DNA of 64,000 nt from Pedobacter metabolipauper (GCF_004362715.1 NZ_SNYC01000008.1:159044-223043); one strand, 5' to 3'; positions 18,523 through 28,138 are shown, counted from the first letter of the stretch. Notes: generated by a model from the letters alone, not told the origin. Translations and numbers: made by a program.

Positions 18523-19062
18523 TTGAGAAGATATTTAAATAGGACCCTGCTGTTTTGTGCTCTTCTGCTAACTGTAAGTAAGACTTCTTATGCTCAGAAA
18601 TTAAGACGAAGTGACACTATATCAATTCATAATCTTGTTGTTGACCGATTAAAAATCCACAAAAATCAGATAACAATAAATCTACAAACAGACAGGAGTG
18701 ATTATCTAAGGTATTTCGATTTCAAAGATTTAAATACTGTAGGAGGTGATACGAAAAGGTTTCTGGAACAAAAAGAATGGCGTACTTTTTTAAGTAACGT
18801 AGACACCTCAAAAATTGCAGATTATAAATTGGAAACCAAAGGCAAGAGATGGTTTAAGGACATTGAAGGTATACTGCCAGCGGAGCGACTTATATTCTCT
18901 CCAGTTATTTTCTCGAAAGAATCAAATAAAGCTATAGTAATGTTTACTTTGTTGTCTTTCTCTGGATCAAACCTTTCAGGTTCAAAAACGGCATGGTTTT
19001 ATGAAAACCTTAAAGGTAAATGGCTTTTGAAAACAGGCCAAGTTATCGTGTATATAGATTAA
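18523..19062 (+). CDS. Small secreted protein, tandem paralogue 3 of 3, unknown family
   Basis: 179 residues from TTG 18523 (no ATG available before the signal peptide), with a signal peptide of about 24 residues ending TSYAQ. It carries the same blocks: HNLVVDRLKIHK, FDFKDLNTVGG, DTSKIADYKLETKGKRWFKD, FSPVIFSKES and WFYENLKGKWLLK ... YID. It is closest in its central block to paralogue 2 and in FxDLNT to paralogue 1. The three genes read as a product of local duplication followed by strong divergence. Function unknown. Confidence 0.68.
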   Translation: MRRYLNRTLLFCALLLTVSKTSYAQKLRRSDTISIHNLVVDRLKIHKNQITINLQTDRSDYLRYFDFKDLNTVGGDTKRFLEQKEWRTFLSNVDTSKIADYKLETKGKRWFKDIEGILPAERLIFSPVIFSKESNKAIVMFTLLSFSGSNLSGSKTAWFYENLKGKWLLKTGQVIVYID

Positions 19063-19102
19063 TTGATGATTTTTTTGCAGATAATGTGTATTTTCACATG
19101 AT

Positions 19103-20305
19103 TTGAAAACTCTGATCCTCACAAACCGCGTCCCCTTTCCGCCAAACAGCGGATATCCGATTGTAGTTTACAACACGATCAAGGGATTGCTGCGTTTGGG
19201 GGTCGACATTACGCTTTTTAGCATCAATACCAATAAACACCGCGTAGATACAGACGACATCTACGATCCTGTATTTGAAAACATCAATTTTCATTCATTT
19301 AACCTGGATACTGAAGTAAATGTTTGGGGTGCACTCTTTAACATCTTCTCCAACGAATCTTACAACGTTTCCCGGTATTTTGATGATGATGCGGCTAAGC
19401 TGCTCGAAGATATTTTAAAGGAAAAGCAGTTTGATGTCATTCAATTTGAGGGGCTGTTCGTGGTTCCTTACCTGGATATTGTTAAAGCAAACAGTTCTGC
19501 CAAAATAATATACAGGGCACACAACATTGAGTTTGATGTATGGGAGCGCATTGCAATTACCGAACGGTTTACGCCAAGGAGGAAGTATCTCCAATTCCTT
19601 GCCCGCCGTTTAAAGATCTATGAAACCGAACAGATCAACCGTTTTCACCAGGTCTTTGCCATTAGTGAGCAGGACAGGCATGCCATCCTTCGGTTTGGCT
19701 GTGAGGTAGGAATTGAAGTATTCCCTGTAGCATTAGATTTTGAAAGATATGTTATAAATACAGCGAAACCCAGTTTCCCGACCTTATTTCACATTGGTTC
19801 GATGGACTGGCGCCCTAATAAAGAAGGATTGGAATGGTTTCTGGATGAGATCTGGCCAGATATTGAAAAGCTAAACAGTGAACTTCGTTTCTATATTGCC
19901 GGTAAGAACATGCAGCGGGAATTCTTCGAATACGACTCCGACAACCTCGTTGTGGAAGGTGAGGTTTTTGATGCCGTAGAATTTATCAACTCTAAATCGA
20001 TCATGATCGTTCCTCTATTATCAGGCAGTGGTATGCGCGTTAAGATCATTGAGGGGATGGCCATGAAAAAATGTGTGATTGCTACCAGTATGGCTGCCGA
20101 AGGGATCAGGTGTGAGCCCGGAAAAGACATCATGATTGCCGATACTGCCGATGAATTTTACCGGTCTATCCTTCAATGCATCACCAATCCCAATAAATGG
20201 CACGAAATCGGTGAAAATGCCCGTAAAACCGTGGAGCGGGACCATGATATTTCTACTATATCTGAAAGAATGTTGAATATCTATCAAAAATTAGTTAGTG
20301 CTTAA
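19103..20305 (+). CDS. Glycosyltransferase family 4 (GT-B fold)
   Basis: 400 residues from TTG 19103. The N-terminal domain begins with KTLILTNRVPFPPNSGYPI, and the C-terminal nucleotide-sugar domain has FHIGSMDWRPNKEG and the glutamate/glycine motif PLLSGSGMRVKIIEGMAMK followed by IATSMAAEGI, all typical of GT4/GT1 retaining transferases acting on cell-surface glycans. A block IIYRAHNIEFDVW lies in the middle. The sugar and acceptor are unknown. The gene stands alone, 40 bases after the AT-rich trio and 40 bases before gcvT. Confidence 0.9.
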   Translation: MKTLILTNRVPFPPNSGYPIVVYNTIKGLLRLGVDITLFSINTNKHRVDTDDIYDPVFENINFHSFNLDTEVNVWGALFNIFSNESYNVSRYFDDDAAKLLEDILKEKQFDVIQFEGLFVVPYLDIVKANSSAKIIYRAHNIEFDVWERIAITERFTPRRKYLQFLARRLKIYETEQINRFHQVFAISEQDRHAILRFGCEVGIEVFPVALDFERYVINTAKPSFPTLFHIGSMDWRPNKEGLEWFLDEIWPDIEKLNSELRFYIAGKNMQREFFEYDSDNLVVEGEVFDAVEFINSKSIMIVPLLSGSGMRVKIIEGMAMKKCVIATSMAAEGIRCEPGKDIMIADTADEFYRSILQCITNPNKWHEIGENARKTVERDHDISTISERMLNIYQKLVSA

Positions 20306-20321
20306 ATTTTATGTACTTTTG
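20291..20321 (+). promoter_or_regulatory. Candidate promoter of gcvT
   Basis: TACTTTTG at 20314-20321 matches TAnnTTTG, with TTAG (20291-20294) 19 bases upstream in place of TTTG. The implied start near 20328 leaves a leader of about 18 bases. The upstream element lies within the end of the glycosyltransferase gene. Confidence 0.5.
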
Positions 20322-20345
20322 CCCACGTTTTTACAGATATAAAAT

Positions 20346-21425
20346 ATGAATAATACCGCATTAACAGACAAACACATTTCTTTAGGGGCTAAAATGGTAC
20401 CATTTGCAGGGTACAATATGCCGGTACAATATGAAGGCATCAATGCAGAGCATGCTGTAGTTCGAAACGGTGTTGGCGTTTTTGACGTTAGTCACATGGG
20501 TGAATTTATTTTAAAGGGAGAAAATGCCCTTGATTTGATCCAACGCGTTACCAGTAACGATGCTTCAAAACTTTATGATGGTAAAGTTCAATACTCTTGT
20601 CTTCCAAATGAAGATGGCGGTATTGTTGACGATCTATTGGTTTATCGTATTGACGAAAAAACATACATGCTGGTTGTTAACGCTTCCAATATTGAGAAAG
20701 ACTGGAACTGGATCCAGAAATACAACGATAAGGATGTAGAAATGCATAACATTTCTGATCAAACATCTTTGCTTGCTATCCAGGGCCCAAAAGCTGCAGA
20801 AGCATTGCAGAGCTTAACTGAGGTTGACCTCGCTTCTATGGAATATTACAACTTCGTAAAAGGCCGCTTTGCCGGGATCGATAATGTGGTAATTTCTGCA
20901 ACTGGTTATACTGGTGCCGGTGGTTTTGAGATCTATTTCGAAAACGAACATGCTGACCAGATCTGGGATGCTATTTTCAAAGCTGGCGAGTCTTTAAACA
21001 TCAAACCAATTGGTTTGGGTGCAAGAGATACCCTACGTCTGGAAATGGGATTCTGCCTTTATGGAAACGACATTGATGATACTACTTCGCCGATTGAAGC
21101 TGGTTTAGGATGGATCACTAAGTTCACTAAAAAGTTCACCAATTCTGAAGCTTTACTGGCTCAAAAGGAAGCTGGCATTACCCGTAAACTTGTTGGATTT
21201 GAAATGATCGACAGAGGTATTCCCCGTCACGATTATGAGATTGTTGATGCTGAAGGTAATGTAATTGGTAAAGTGACTTCAGGTACCCAGGCCCCATCTT
21301 TACAAAAAGCAATTGGAATGGGTTACCTTAACAAAGGTTTTGACAAAGAAGGAACGGAAATATTTATCAATATCCGTAACAGCAAGATCAAAGCTAAAGT
21401 GGTTAAGTTCCCATTTTATAAATAA
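20346..21425 (+). CDS. gcvT: Glycine cleavage system aminomethyltransferase (T protein)
   Basis: 359 residues. Transfers the aminomethyl carbon of glycine from the lipoylated H protein to tetrahydrofolate, releasing ammonia. Typical blocks are the N-terminal [37 protein letters not shown] and [20 protein letters not shown]. Length matches the family. Genes for H and P proteins are not in the window. comB follows after 26 bases and may be co-transcribed. Confidence 0.97.
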   Translation: MNNTALTDKHISLGAKMVPFAGYNMPVQYEGINAEHAVVRNGVGVFDVSHMGEFILKGENALDLIQRVTSNDASKLYDGKVQYSCLPNEDGGIVDDLLVYRIDEKTYMLVVNASNIEKDWNWIQKYNDKDVEMHNISDQTSLLAIQGPKAAEALQSLTEVDLASMEYYNFVKGRFAGIDNVVISATGYTGAGGFEIYFENEHADQIWDAIFKAGESLNIKPIGLGARDTLRLEMGFCLYGNDIDDTTSPIEAGLGWITKFTKKFTNSEALLAQKEAGITRKLVGFEMIDRGIPRHDYEIVDAEGNVIGKVTSGTQAPSLQKAIGMGYLNKGFDKEGTEIFINIRNSKIKAKVVKFPFYK

Positions 21426-21451
21426 TTCCTGTACCGTATCCCCAATTTCAG

Positions 21452-22171
21452 ATGCAAAGAAGAATAGAAGTTTGTTTAACCCCGGCACTGCTTAATCTAT
21501 ATACCATCGATAGTAGTATCGTGGTTGTTATTGATGTGCTCAGGGCAACTTCGTCCATTGTATATGGCATAAATAATGGTGCAGAAGCCATTATTCCCGT
21601 TGCCAATGTAGAGGATTGTTTGACGTATGCTGATCAGGGGTTTTTATTGGCCGCAGAGCGGAATGGAGAAGTGGTTGAAGGATATGACTTCGGCAATTCT
21701 CCATTCTCTTATACTAAGGAAAAAGTTGGCGGTAAAACAGTTGTTTTAACCACCACCAATGGTACCAAAGCCTTGCATATGGCGAGTACAACTGCACACC
21801 AGGTGGTAATCGGTTCCTTTCTAAACCTGAAGTCCCTCTGTAACTGGCTTAAAGTACAGGATAAAGATGTGCTGTTACTTTGTGCCGGATGGAAAGATAA
21901 TTTTAACCTGGAAGACACCCTGTTTGCTGGTGCTGTTGTTGCTGAACTGCGTAAGGACTTTACCCATTTTGATGATTCTTGTGTTGCTGCCGAAGATTTG
22001 TATCAGCTTGCAAAAGACGACCTCAGGGCTTATCTTCACAAGTCTTCCCATAGTCACCGCTTAGCGGCGCTTAACATCGAAGAAGACGTTAAATTCTGTC
22101 TGCAGTTGGATATTTGTGAAGCGATACCTGTATTGCAGGGAGACAGCCTTGTGCTCCTTAAAACTACGTAA
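21452..22171 (+). CDS. comB: ComB-family 2-phosphosulfolactate phosphatase
   Basis: 239 residues. ComB hydrolyses (R)-2-phospho-3-sulfolactate, a step of archaeal coenzyme M synthesis; bacterial homologues occur widely and their physiological substrate is often unclear. Recognisable features are VVVIDVLRATSSIVYGINNGA near the N-terminus, GGKTVVLTTTNGTKAL, and a late acidic block around FDDSCVAAEDL. Its end overlaps the end of the convergent patatin gene by eight bases. No other sulfolactate or coenzyme M genes are nearby. Confidence 0.9.
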   Translation: MQRRIEVCLTPALLNLYTIDSSIVVVIDVLRATSSIVYGINNGAEAIIPVANVEDCLTYADQGFLLAAERNGEVVEGYDFGNSPFSYTKEKVGGKTVVLTTTNGTKALHMASTTAHQVVIGSFLNLKSLCNWLKVQDKDVLLLCAGWKDNFNLEDTLFAGAVVAELRKDFTHFDDSCVAAEDLYQLAKDDLRAYLHKSSHSHRLAALNIEEDVKFCLQLDICEAIPVLQGDSLVLLKTT

Positions 22172-22952
22172 CTTTCTGTACGGGTTTTTTGATTAATTCC
22201 GACAAGCTATCGCTGTTCTTAATGGTTTTAAGTGTTTCTTCATAGGCCAGCCAATAGATCGTCTCTGCCTTTTTCATATCAAACGTACTGATCTCACCCA
22301 TTCCTTTTGGCTCAATCAATACATTACAGAACTTTACCTTTTCTTCCATATCCTTATTGATGGACATGATGCCGGCCCTGGTCATTAACGAGGTAATGTT
22401 GGTGATCTTATCTACCTTCTTTAAATGGTTGCAGGATGAACCGATGATAAAGTCGCAGGTCTTCAATAACGGTTCAACCGGGAAGTTATTTAGAATCCCG
22501 CCATCTACATACATCTGCCCATCAATCATGATCGGCTTAAAGATACCGGGAATACAGCTGGATGCCTGTATCGCCCTGATCAATGGTCCCTTATTGAAAT
22601 AAACCAATTCGCCTTCGCTAAAGTTCGTTGCCGCAATGGTAAGCGGGATCTTCAGGTTTTCTATTTTATCGTCCGGAAAATATTCTTTCAGCAGATCTGC
22701 GGTATGCTCAATATTGATTAGTCCCAATGAGCCTACAGCTGGCCTTATAAACCTTAGTAATTTTGTTTTGATAAATATATTAAGTCCTTCTTCCGGATCA
22801 ATCCCTGCGGCGTAGAATGCACCGGCAATAGAGCCTGCACTGGTTCCGCTAATGTGGCTAAATTTTATTCCGGCATTGATAAAGGCTTTTAAAACACCTA
22901 AATGTGCAATGCCCCTGATTCCACCACCAGATAATACGATTCCAACTTTCAT
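22164..22952 (-). CDS. Patatin-like phospholipase (RssA/NTE type)
   Basis: 262-residue cytoplasmic serine acyl-hydrolase. The Ser-Asp dyad and oxyanion loop are complete: GGGIRG at 9-14, nucleophile Ser38 in GTSAGS, and Asp150 in VDGGILNN. No signal peptide or beta-barrel, so it is the short soluble RssA-like form rather than a PlpD autotransporter. Substrate is unknown; a role in phospholipid turnover is inferred from the family. It follows gldB on the same strand after seven bases, so the two are probably co-transcribed. Confidence 0.92.
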   Translation of the reverse strand: MKVGIVLSGGGIRGIAHLGVLKAFINAGIKFSHISGTSAGSIAGAFYAAGIDPEEGLNIFIKTKLLRFIRPAVGSLGLINIEHTADLLKEYFPDDKIENLKIPLTIAATNFSEGELVYFNKGPLIRAIQASSCIPGIFKPIMIDGQMYVDGGILNNFPVEPLLKTCDFIIGSSCNHLKKVDKITNITSLMTRAGIMSINKDMEEKVKFCNVLIEPKGMGEISTFDMKKAETIYWLAYEETLKTIKNSDSLSELIKKPVQKVT

Positions 22953-22959
22953 GTTCGGG

Positions 22960-24075
22960 CTATTTAGGTTTATATCTTGATAAGTTTAAGATCTTTTGTG
23001 TATCCTGTTCTTTCATCAGCTGCTGCAGGGTAATGTCTTTATTCTCTTGCATGTACTTTCTTACAATTTGCCAGCCAACCCATACACCCAACTTAGGTGC
23101 AGATTCTCTTTTTTCTCCGAGTCCAGGTGTAAATGGCCCCTCGCTCAAATAAACCTGGATCTTTTGATAGTCCGTTTCAAACAGCAGGTTATTCTCCAGG
23201 AAAAATCCCCAGATGTCTGGTTCAAATGTTTTACACCATTCCAGCTGGTTCATGGTATAGCCAATTTTAACCGAATCGGGTACTTGCCCCGATAATACCT
23301 GGTCCATAAAATACAGGATCTTTCCATTCTGGATCATCCTGGATATTAATGTCCGGTCTTCATCACGTGCCGGGAACAGTTCTTCACGGGAATAGGTTTC
23401 TGTAAGGCGCGGTACGATGTATTCCGGGCTAAAACGTCTGGAAAGATAGGTGGGTACGCTGGTTACAATGGCGCCATAAAATTTACTGTTCTTGCCTAAA
23501 AACATATCCAGGCCAATGCCCATGTAATTGTCGCCGATTGGCGTTTGCACGGCAAAGCCTGAGATAAAGGAAATGAACCTGGGTGTGCGCGATTTCGGAT
23601 AATAATATTTGATGTATTTAAAGGCTTCCGTAAGTTCTTGCTCAATGGGCTTTAAATCTTTAAAAACACTGTCTGTTTCGGTATACAGATCTGTAAATGC
23701 CTGATCCTTATATAGGGTGCTTAATATTTCTGGATTGGTATAACTCGGATTACCAATGATCCGCTGCATAAAGTCATCATAAAAGAAACCGTATTTTTTC
23801 TTTAGCGTTTGATCGGTACTGCTGATGTCCTTCGTTTTTCCGGCATAGAGGTCCTGGTCAAAACGTTCAATTTTTACATCCAGATGTATAGCAGAAATAT
23901 CAGGTTTTGTACTTTGCGTGCAGGATGCTGTTAACAGTAAACCACCTAAAAGAAAGCCTGAATAAACAGCCCGGAGCTTTGTAAAGCCGAATGCGCGGGA
24001 ACTTGCGGATGAAAAAAATGCAGGTACAAATAGAAAAATTAGATAGCTTTGGGCGAGTTTTACGTTATATATCAT
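22960..24075 (-). CDS. gldB: Gliding motility lipoprotein GldB
   Basis: 371-residue lipoprotein whose mature part (IHLDVKIERFDQDLY, KKKYGFFYDDFMQRIIG, ISGFAVQTPIGDNYMGIGLDMFLG, and the C-terminal GVWVGWQIVRKYM) matches GldB, needed for gliding in flavobacteria and present in many non-gliding Bacteroidota. The lipid-acceptor Cys52 (LLTASC) is unusually far from the only available start: there is no ATG, GTG or TTG between codon 1 and the lipobox, and two hydrophobic segments precede the cysteine. The start is only 18 bases from the oppositely directed start of the next gene. Adjacent nadE also occurs next to gldB in other Bacteroidota (recalled, not checked). Confidence 0.88.
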   Translation of the reverse strand: MIYNVKLAQSYLIFLFVPAFFSSASSRAFGFTKLRAVYSGFLLGGLLLTASCTQSTKPDISAIHLDVKIERFDQDLYAGKTKDISSTDQTLKKKYGFFYDDFMQRIIGNPSYTNPEILSTLYKDQAFTDLYTETDSVFKDLKPIEQELTEAFKYIKYYYPKSRTPRFISFISGFAVQTPIGDNYMGIGLDMFLGKNSKFYGAIVTSVPTYLSRRFSPEYIVPRLTETYSREELFPARDEDRTLISRMIQNGKILYFMDQVLSGQVPDSVKIGYTMNQLEWCKTFEPDIWGFFLENNLLFETDYQKIQVYLSEGPFTPGLGEKRESAPKLGVWVGWQIVRKYMQENKDITLQQLMKEQDTQKILNLSRYKPK

Positions 24076-24093
24076 CGTAACAAATATAATAAT

Positions 24094-24762
24094 ATGAAAA
24101 GAACATTTATCGCTTTGCTGTTATTGATATTAACAGGTCATGCATTTGCGCAAGAATCTCCGGTATATGATTATGGTTTTAGACTCGGCTTAACGGCACA
24201 TCCTACTATTGGATGGGTAAAGCCAGAGGTGGGTAAGAGCAACAGCGTATCGCCTGGCTTTTCTTACGGGTTGCTGGCAGACTTTGATTTTGCCCGGAAT
24301 TACAGCTTTGCTACCGGTCTTACAATAACCACTATTAATGGTAAAAGTCAGGAAGTGTTTACGTCTAATGCGTCTCCTGCTATGCCTCCTTCACAAACCC
24401 TTTATGATTTAAAATATAAGCTCCAGTACATTGAAATTCCGCTTACCTTAAAGCTCAAAACAGGAATGATCAATAATGTGCGCTGGTATGGACAGTTTGG
24501 TCTTTCTAACGACATTAATATCGGTGCGCATCAGGATGCCGATGCAACAGGTGTTAAGATCAGGGACGAAAACATCTCAGAATCGATTAAATTCTATCGT
24601 GCCGGACTGATCATTGGTGCCGGTGCTGAGTTTGATATCCGTGGCAATACGGCCATTACCGGAGGTTTAACGTTTAACAATGGTTTTACTGACATTACCA
24701 GTGATAAGAATAGCAGTGTAAAAAATCATTATGTAGGCATCAATTTTGGTGTATTCTTTTAA
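24094..24762 (+). CDS. Outer-membrane beta-barrel protein (porin/PorT-like family)
   Basis: 222 residues from ATG 24094, which begins the signal peptide (cleaved after AFAQ, about residue 19); a longer frame from 24049 lacks support. The mature part shows alternating hydrophobic strands with glycine and aromatic girdle residues (FRLGLTAHPTIGW, YSFATGLTITT, YIEIPLTLKLK, GLIIGAGAEFDI) and ends in ...HYVGINFGVFF, as in eight- to ten-stranded Bacteroidota barrels of the OMP_b-brl_2 type. PorT of the type IX system belongs to this fold, but nothing here identifies it specifically. It is divergent from gldB and followed by nadE. Confidence 0.82.
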   Translation: MKRTFIALLLLILTGHAFAQESPVYDYGFRLGLTAHPTIGWVKPEVGKSNSVSPGFSYGLLADFDFARNYSFATGLTITTINGKSQEVFTSNASPAMPPSQTLYDLKYKLQYIEIPLTLKLKTGMINNVRWYGQFGLSNDINIGAHQDADATGVKIRDENISESIKFYRAGLIIGAGAEFDIRGNTAITGGLTFNNGFTDITSDKNSSVKNHYVGINFGVFF

Positions 24763-24799
24763 ATATCCGCAGTTCAAAAAAGGTTAACCTAGTAATACA

Positions 24800-26440
24800 A
24801 TGAAGATAGCATTAGCGCAGTTAAATTACCACATCGGAAATTTTGAAGACAATACCAGTAAGATTATCGATAGTATCCAGTCTGCCAAAGATCAGGGCGC
24901 TGATCTGGTTGTATTTGCAGAACTTGCGGTATGCGGCTATCCTCCACGGGATTTTCTTGAATTTGATGAGTTCATTGAACTCTGTGAAAATGCAGCACAA
25001 CAAATTGCCGCCCATTGCAAGGATATTGCCTGTATCATTGGCTTACCCATTAAAAATACATCCCCTGCGGGTAAAGACCTGCATAACGCGGCTTACTTTA
25101 TTGCAGATGGCGAGGTGAAATCAGTTGTTAAAAAAGCATTGCTGCCTACCTATGATGTGTTTGATGAATACCGCTATTTTGAACCCGGAATGCATTTTGA
25201 ATGTATCGAATTTAAAGGACGTAAGATTGCCCTGACCATTTGTGAAGATCTTTGGAACATCAATGACAATCCTTTGTATGTTTCTAATCCGATGGATGTA
25301 CTGATTGAGCAAGATCCGGACCTTATGATCAACATTGCGGCATCTCCATTCTCTTATTCGCATGACGATGAGCGGATGATCGTACTTGCCGACAATGCAA
25401 AAAAATATAACCTGCCGCTGCTTTATGTAAACCAGGTAGGTGCGCAAACAGAACTCATTTTTGACGGGGGCTCGCTTGCGTTTAATAAAGAGGGTTTGTT
25501 ACTGGATGAAATGCCATATTTTGAAGAGGCCTTGCGCATTTATACAATTGAGGGAGATGAGATTCAGGGATATGCTCCTAAAAGCCATCAGCCTTCATCT
25601 GATATTGAACAAATATACCAGGCGTTAATTCTGGGGATTAAAGATTATTTCGCAAAATCTGGCTTTAAGAAAGCGGTTCTTGGACTTTCTGGCGGGATAG
25701 ACTCGGCCATTGTCTGTGCTTTGGCTTGCCGGGCTTTAGGGCCGGAAAATGTAATGGCAGTATTGATGCCTTCCAAATATTCGTCGGACCATTCTATTGA
25801 TGATGCGCTGGACCTGGTAAGGAACTTTGGCTGTAAGCATGAGGTCATTCCTATTAAAGAAGCTGCTGATGCTTTTGATGGTATGATGGCTGCCGCATTT
25901 GATGGACTCCCATTTAACCTCGCAGAAGAGAATATCCAGGCCAGGTGCCGGGGCATTGTGGTGATGGCCATGTCTAATAAGTTTGGTTACATCTTATTAA
26001 ATACCTCTAATAAAAGCGAGTGTGCAGTAGGCTACGGAACACTATATGGCGACATGTGCGGTGCCATTGGTGTAATTGGCGATGTTTATAAAACACAGGT
26101 TTATGAACTTGCCCAGTACATCAATAAAGATGGTATGATGATCCCGGAGAACTCTATAGTTAAACCACCTTCTGCAGAACTTAGACCCGGTCAGAAAGAT
26201 TCTGATTCGCTGCCCGACTACGATACACTGGATAAAATACTGTTCCAGTATATTGAATTGAAGAAAAGCTCTGCTGCAATTATTGGACAGGGATACGATG
26301 AAGCACTGGTTCGCAGAATCATTAAAATGGTAAATACGGCAGAATTTAAACGCTATCAAACTCCGCCAATCTTAAGGGTTTCTCCAAAGGCATTCGGTAT
26401 GGGACGGCGGATGCCTATTGTAGGTAAATACCTATCTTAA
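24800..26440 (+). CDS. nadE: Glutamine-hydrolysing NAD+ synthetase
   Basis: 546 residues, two domains. The N-terminal nitrilase-type glutaminase has the Glu41-Lys112-Cys148 triad (FAEL, KKALLPTYDVFDE, TICEDLW). The C-terminal synthetase has the pyrophosphate loop LGLSGGIDSA near residue 297 and the NTSNKSECAVGYGT block. It makes NAD+ from deamido-NAD+, using ammonia channelled from glutamine. Length matches the two-domain form. Its end overlaps the end of the convergent lnt gene by nine bases. Confidence 0.96.
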   Translation: MKIALAQLNYHIGNFEDNTSKIIDSIQSAKDQGADLVVFAELAVCGYPPRDFLEFDEFIELCENAAQQIAAHCKDIACIIGLPIKNTSPAGKDLHNAAYFIADGEVKSVVKKALLPTYDVFDEYRYFEPGMHFECIEFKGRKIALTICEDLWNINDNPLYVSNPMDVLIEQDPDLMINIAASPFSYSHDDERMIVLADNAKKYNLPLLYVNQVGAQTELIFDGGSLAFNKEGLLLDEMPYFEEALRIYTIEGDEIQGYAPKSHQPSSDIEQIYQALILGIKDYFAKSGFKKAVLGLSGGIDSAIVCALACRALGPENVMAVLMPSKYSSDHSIDDALDLVRNFGCKHEVIPIKEAADAFDGMMAAAFDGLPFNLAEENIQARCRGIVVMAMSNKFGYILLNTSNKSECAVGYGTLYGDMCGAIGVIGDVYKTQVYELAQYINKDGMMIPENSIVKPPSAELRPGQKDSDSLPDYDTLDKILFQYIELKKSSAAIIGQGYDEALVRRIIKMVNTAEFKRYQTPPILRVSPKAFGMGRRMPIVGKYLS

Positions 26441-28138
26441 TTTCCTGATCCACTTCCGGTATGGAATGATCAAGGCCAGTAAAATTGCAGTGATGCAAAA
26501 GAACCGGGCAATAAGGTCGCCATTCTTTACATAAAAGGTGAGGTCGCTGTTCAGGTTGATCTCTGCTTTTAGCGCGGTTCTGGTCCACCATGCAGATTGC
26601 GAAACAATATCTCCTTTTTGGTCGATAAATCCCGAAATCCCGGTATTGGCGGATCTTGCTATCCAGCGCCTGGTTTCGATAGCCCTTAATTTTGCATATA
26701 AGAAGTGCTGGTCCTTACCTGAGGTATTGCCCCACCATCCATCATTTGTGATGATAGCGATGAACTGAGCGCCATCCTTTACTGCTTTACCTACCCACTC
26801 TCCCCAGATGGATTCATAACAGATCACAGGTGTAACACCCACGCCTCCGTATGAATAAAAAACAGCAGGATGATCCTGCCATCCCCAGCCGCCTACAGAG
26901 CCGCCAAGTTCTGCAAATACTGGCTTTAAAAAGGCCAGCGCTGTTGGAAAAGGCATCTTCTCTACGCCGGGAACCAATTTTGATTTGTGATAGAACTGTA
27001 CATCTGCAGAGTTTTCGATCTGAACGGCTGCATTAAAATTATCGTAATACTGGTTGCTGTTTGCGTCAAACTTCGCACTGACTGTTTCTGCGGTAGGATA
27101 TGTCTTTACGCTTTCTATGCCAGATATGACGGTTCCATTTTTATACTTTGATAAAAATTCCTGAATACGCATATAGTCCATATTCGTACGGATGCCATAC
27201 TCATTGGCGAAATTAGGTATGGCAGTTTCCGGCCATATAAAATATTCTGTATTGGTTTGTCCGATAGAATCAGATAGCCGCGTAAGGGTACTGACCTGTT
27301 CATAAGCAGAGATGCTGCCATATTTTAAGTAAGGATCTATATTGGGCTGCACCACAACTACATTTACCGGAACGCTTTTCTCTTCATAACTGGTGTATTT
27401 AGAAAGAGAAAGTGTAATGGGGATAACGATAACCACAGACAGCACAATAGATAGCTTGTACCTTTCTAATCCGTTTTTTGTTTTATAGGAACGGTAGGCT
27501 TCAAAACCTATAATGTTGCTAACCAGCACCCACAGTGTACCGCCATATACGCCAGTATATTCATACCATTGTATCAGCTGGTGCATTTTGGCAAAGCCGT
27601 TACCCAGGTTCATCCATGGAAAGGCCAGGTCCCAGCTTTGGTGCAGGTATTCCATGGCAATCCAGAAGCTGACCAATCCCAGGTAAGCAATCCATTTTGA
27701 AGTATAAATGCTTAGCCGGTAATACAGCCAGAAGGCGAAGGTCATGAGCAATGCCCCCAATCCATAGGGGATCAAAGAGATCAGTAATGATGTAAATGCA
27801 TCATTAAAGGAGTGAATGGAATTGTATACCCAATAGATGCAGACGGTGTTCCAAACCAAAAAGCTAAGTCCTGCAGTTAAAAAAATACGCTTGCCTTTTT
27901 TAAGCCTGTCATCTTCTTTAATTGCCGATAATGCAACTAAAAGCGGAACAAGGCCTATAAGTAATAGTGGCGCTGTATAATTAACTGGCGGCCATGCCAG
28001 CCACATTAAGAATGAGCTTAATAAAGCGAGCACAAGCTTTTGACCAGGTTTAAGTACGTTTAAAGGTGCATTCGGAGCTTTTGGAATCTTTAAAGGAGCG
28101 TCTGCAGGATCGGGCTGAACCGGGTTTTTGGTATTCAT
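26432..28138 (-). CDS. lnt: Apolipoprotein N-acyltransferase
   Basis: 568-residue inner-membrane enzyme adding the third acyl chain to the N-terminal cysteine of lipoproteins. Six or so membrane helices (about residues 35-215) precede a nitrilase domain (about 255-515) whose triad is visible in FIWPETAIP (Glu), HKSKLVPGVEKMP (Lys) and TPVICYESIWG (Cys), with a final membrane helix near the C-terminus. A proline-rich cytoplasmic N-terminus (about 30 residues) is unusual but without clear meaning. It is the last gene of a rsmI-PH/SHOCT-lnt run on the minus strand. Confidence 0.95.
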   Translation of the reverse strand: MNTKNPVQPDPADAPLKIPKAPNAPLNVLKPGQKLVLALLSSFLMWLAWPPVNYTAPLLLIGLVPLLVALSAIKEDDRLKKGKRIFLTAGLSFLVWNTVCIYWVYNSIHSFNDAFTSLLISLIPYGLGALLMTFAFWLYYRLSIYTSKWIAYLGLVSFWIAMEYLHQSWDLAFPWMNLGNGFAKMHQLIQWYEYTGVYGGTLWVLVSNIIGFEAYRSYKTKNGLERYKLSIVLSVVIVIPITLSLSKYTSYEEKSVPVNVVVVQPNIDPYLKYGSISAYEQVSTLTRLSDSIGQTNTEYFIWPETAIPNFANEYGIRTNMDYMRIQEFLSKYKNGTVISGIESVKTYPTAETVSAKFDANSNQYYDNFNAAVQIENSADVQFYHKSKLVPGVEKMPFPTALAFLKPVFAELGGSVGGWGWQDHPAVFYSYGGVGVTPVICYESIWGEWVGKAVKDGAQFIAIITNDGWWGNTSGKDQHFLYAKLRAIETRRWIARSANTGISGFIDQKGDIVSQSAWWTRTALKAEINLNSDLTFYVKNGDLIARFFCITAILLALIIPYRKWIRKLR

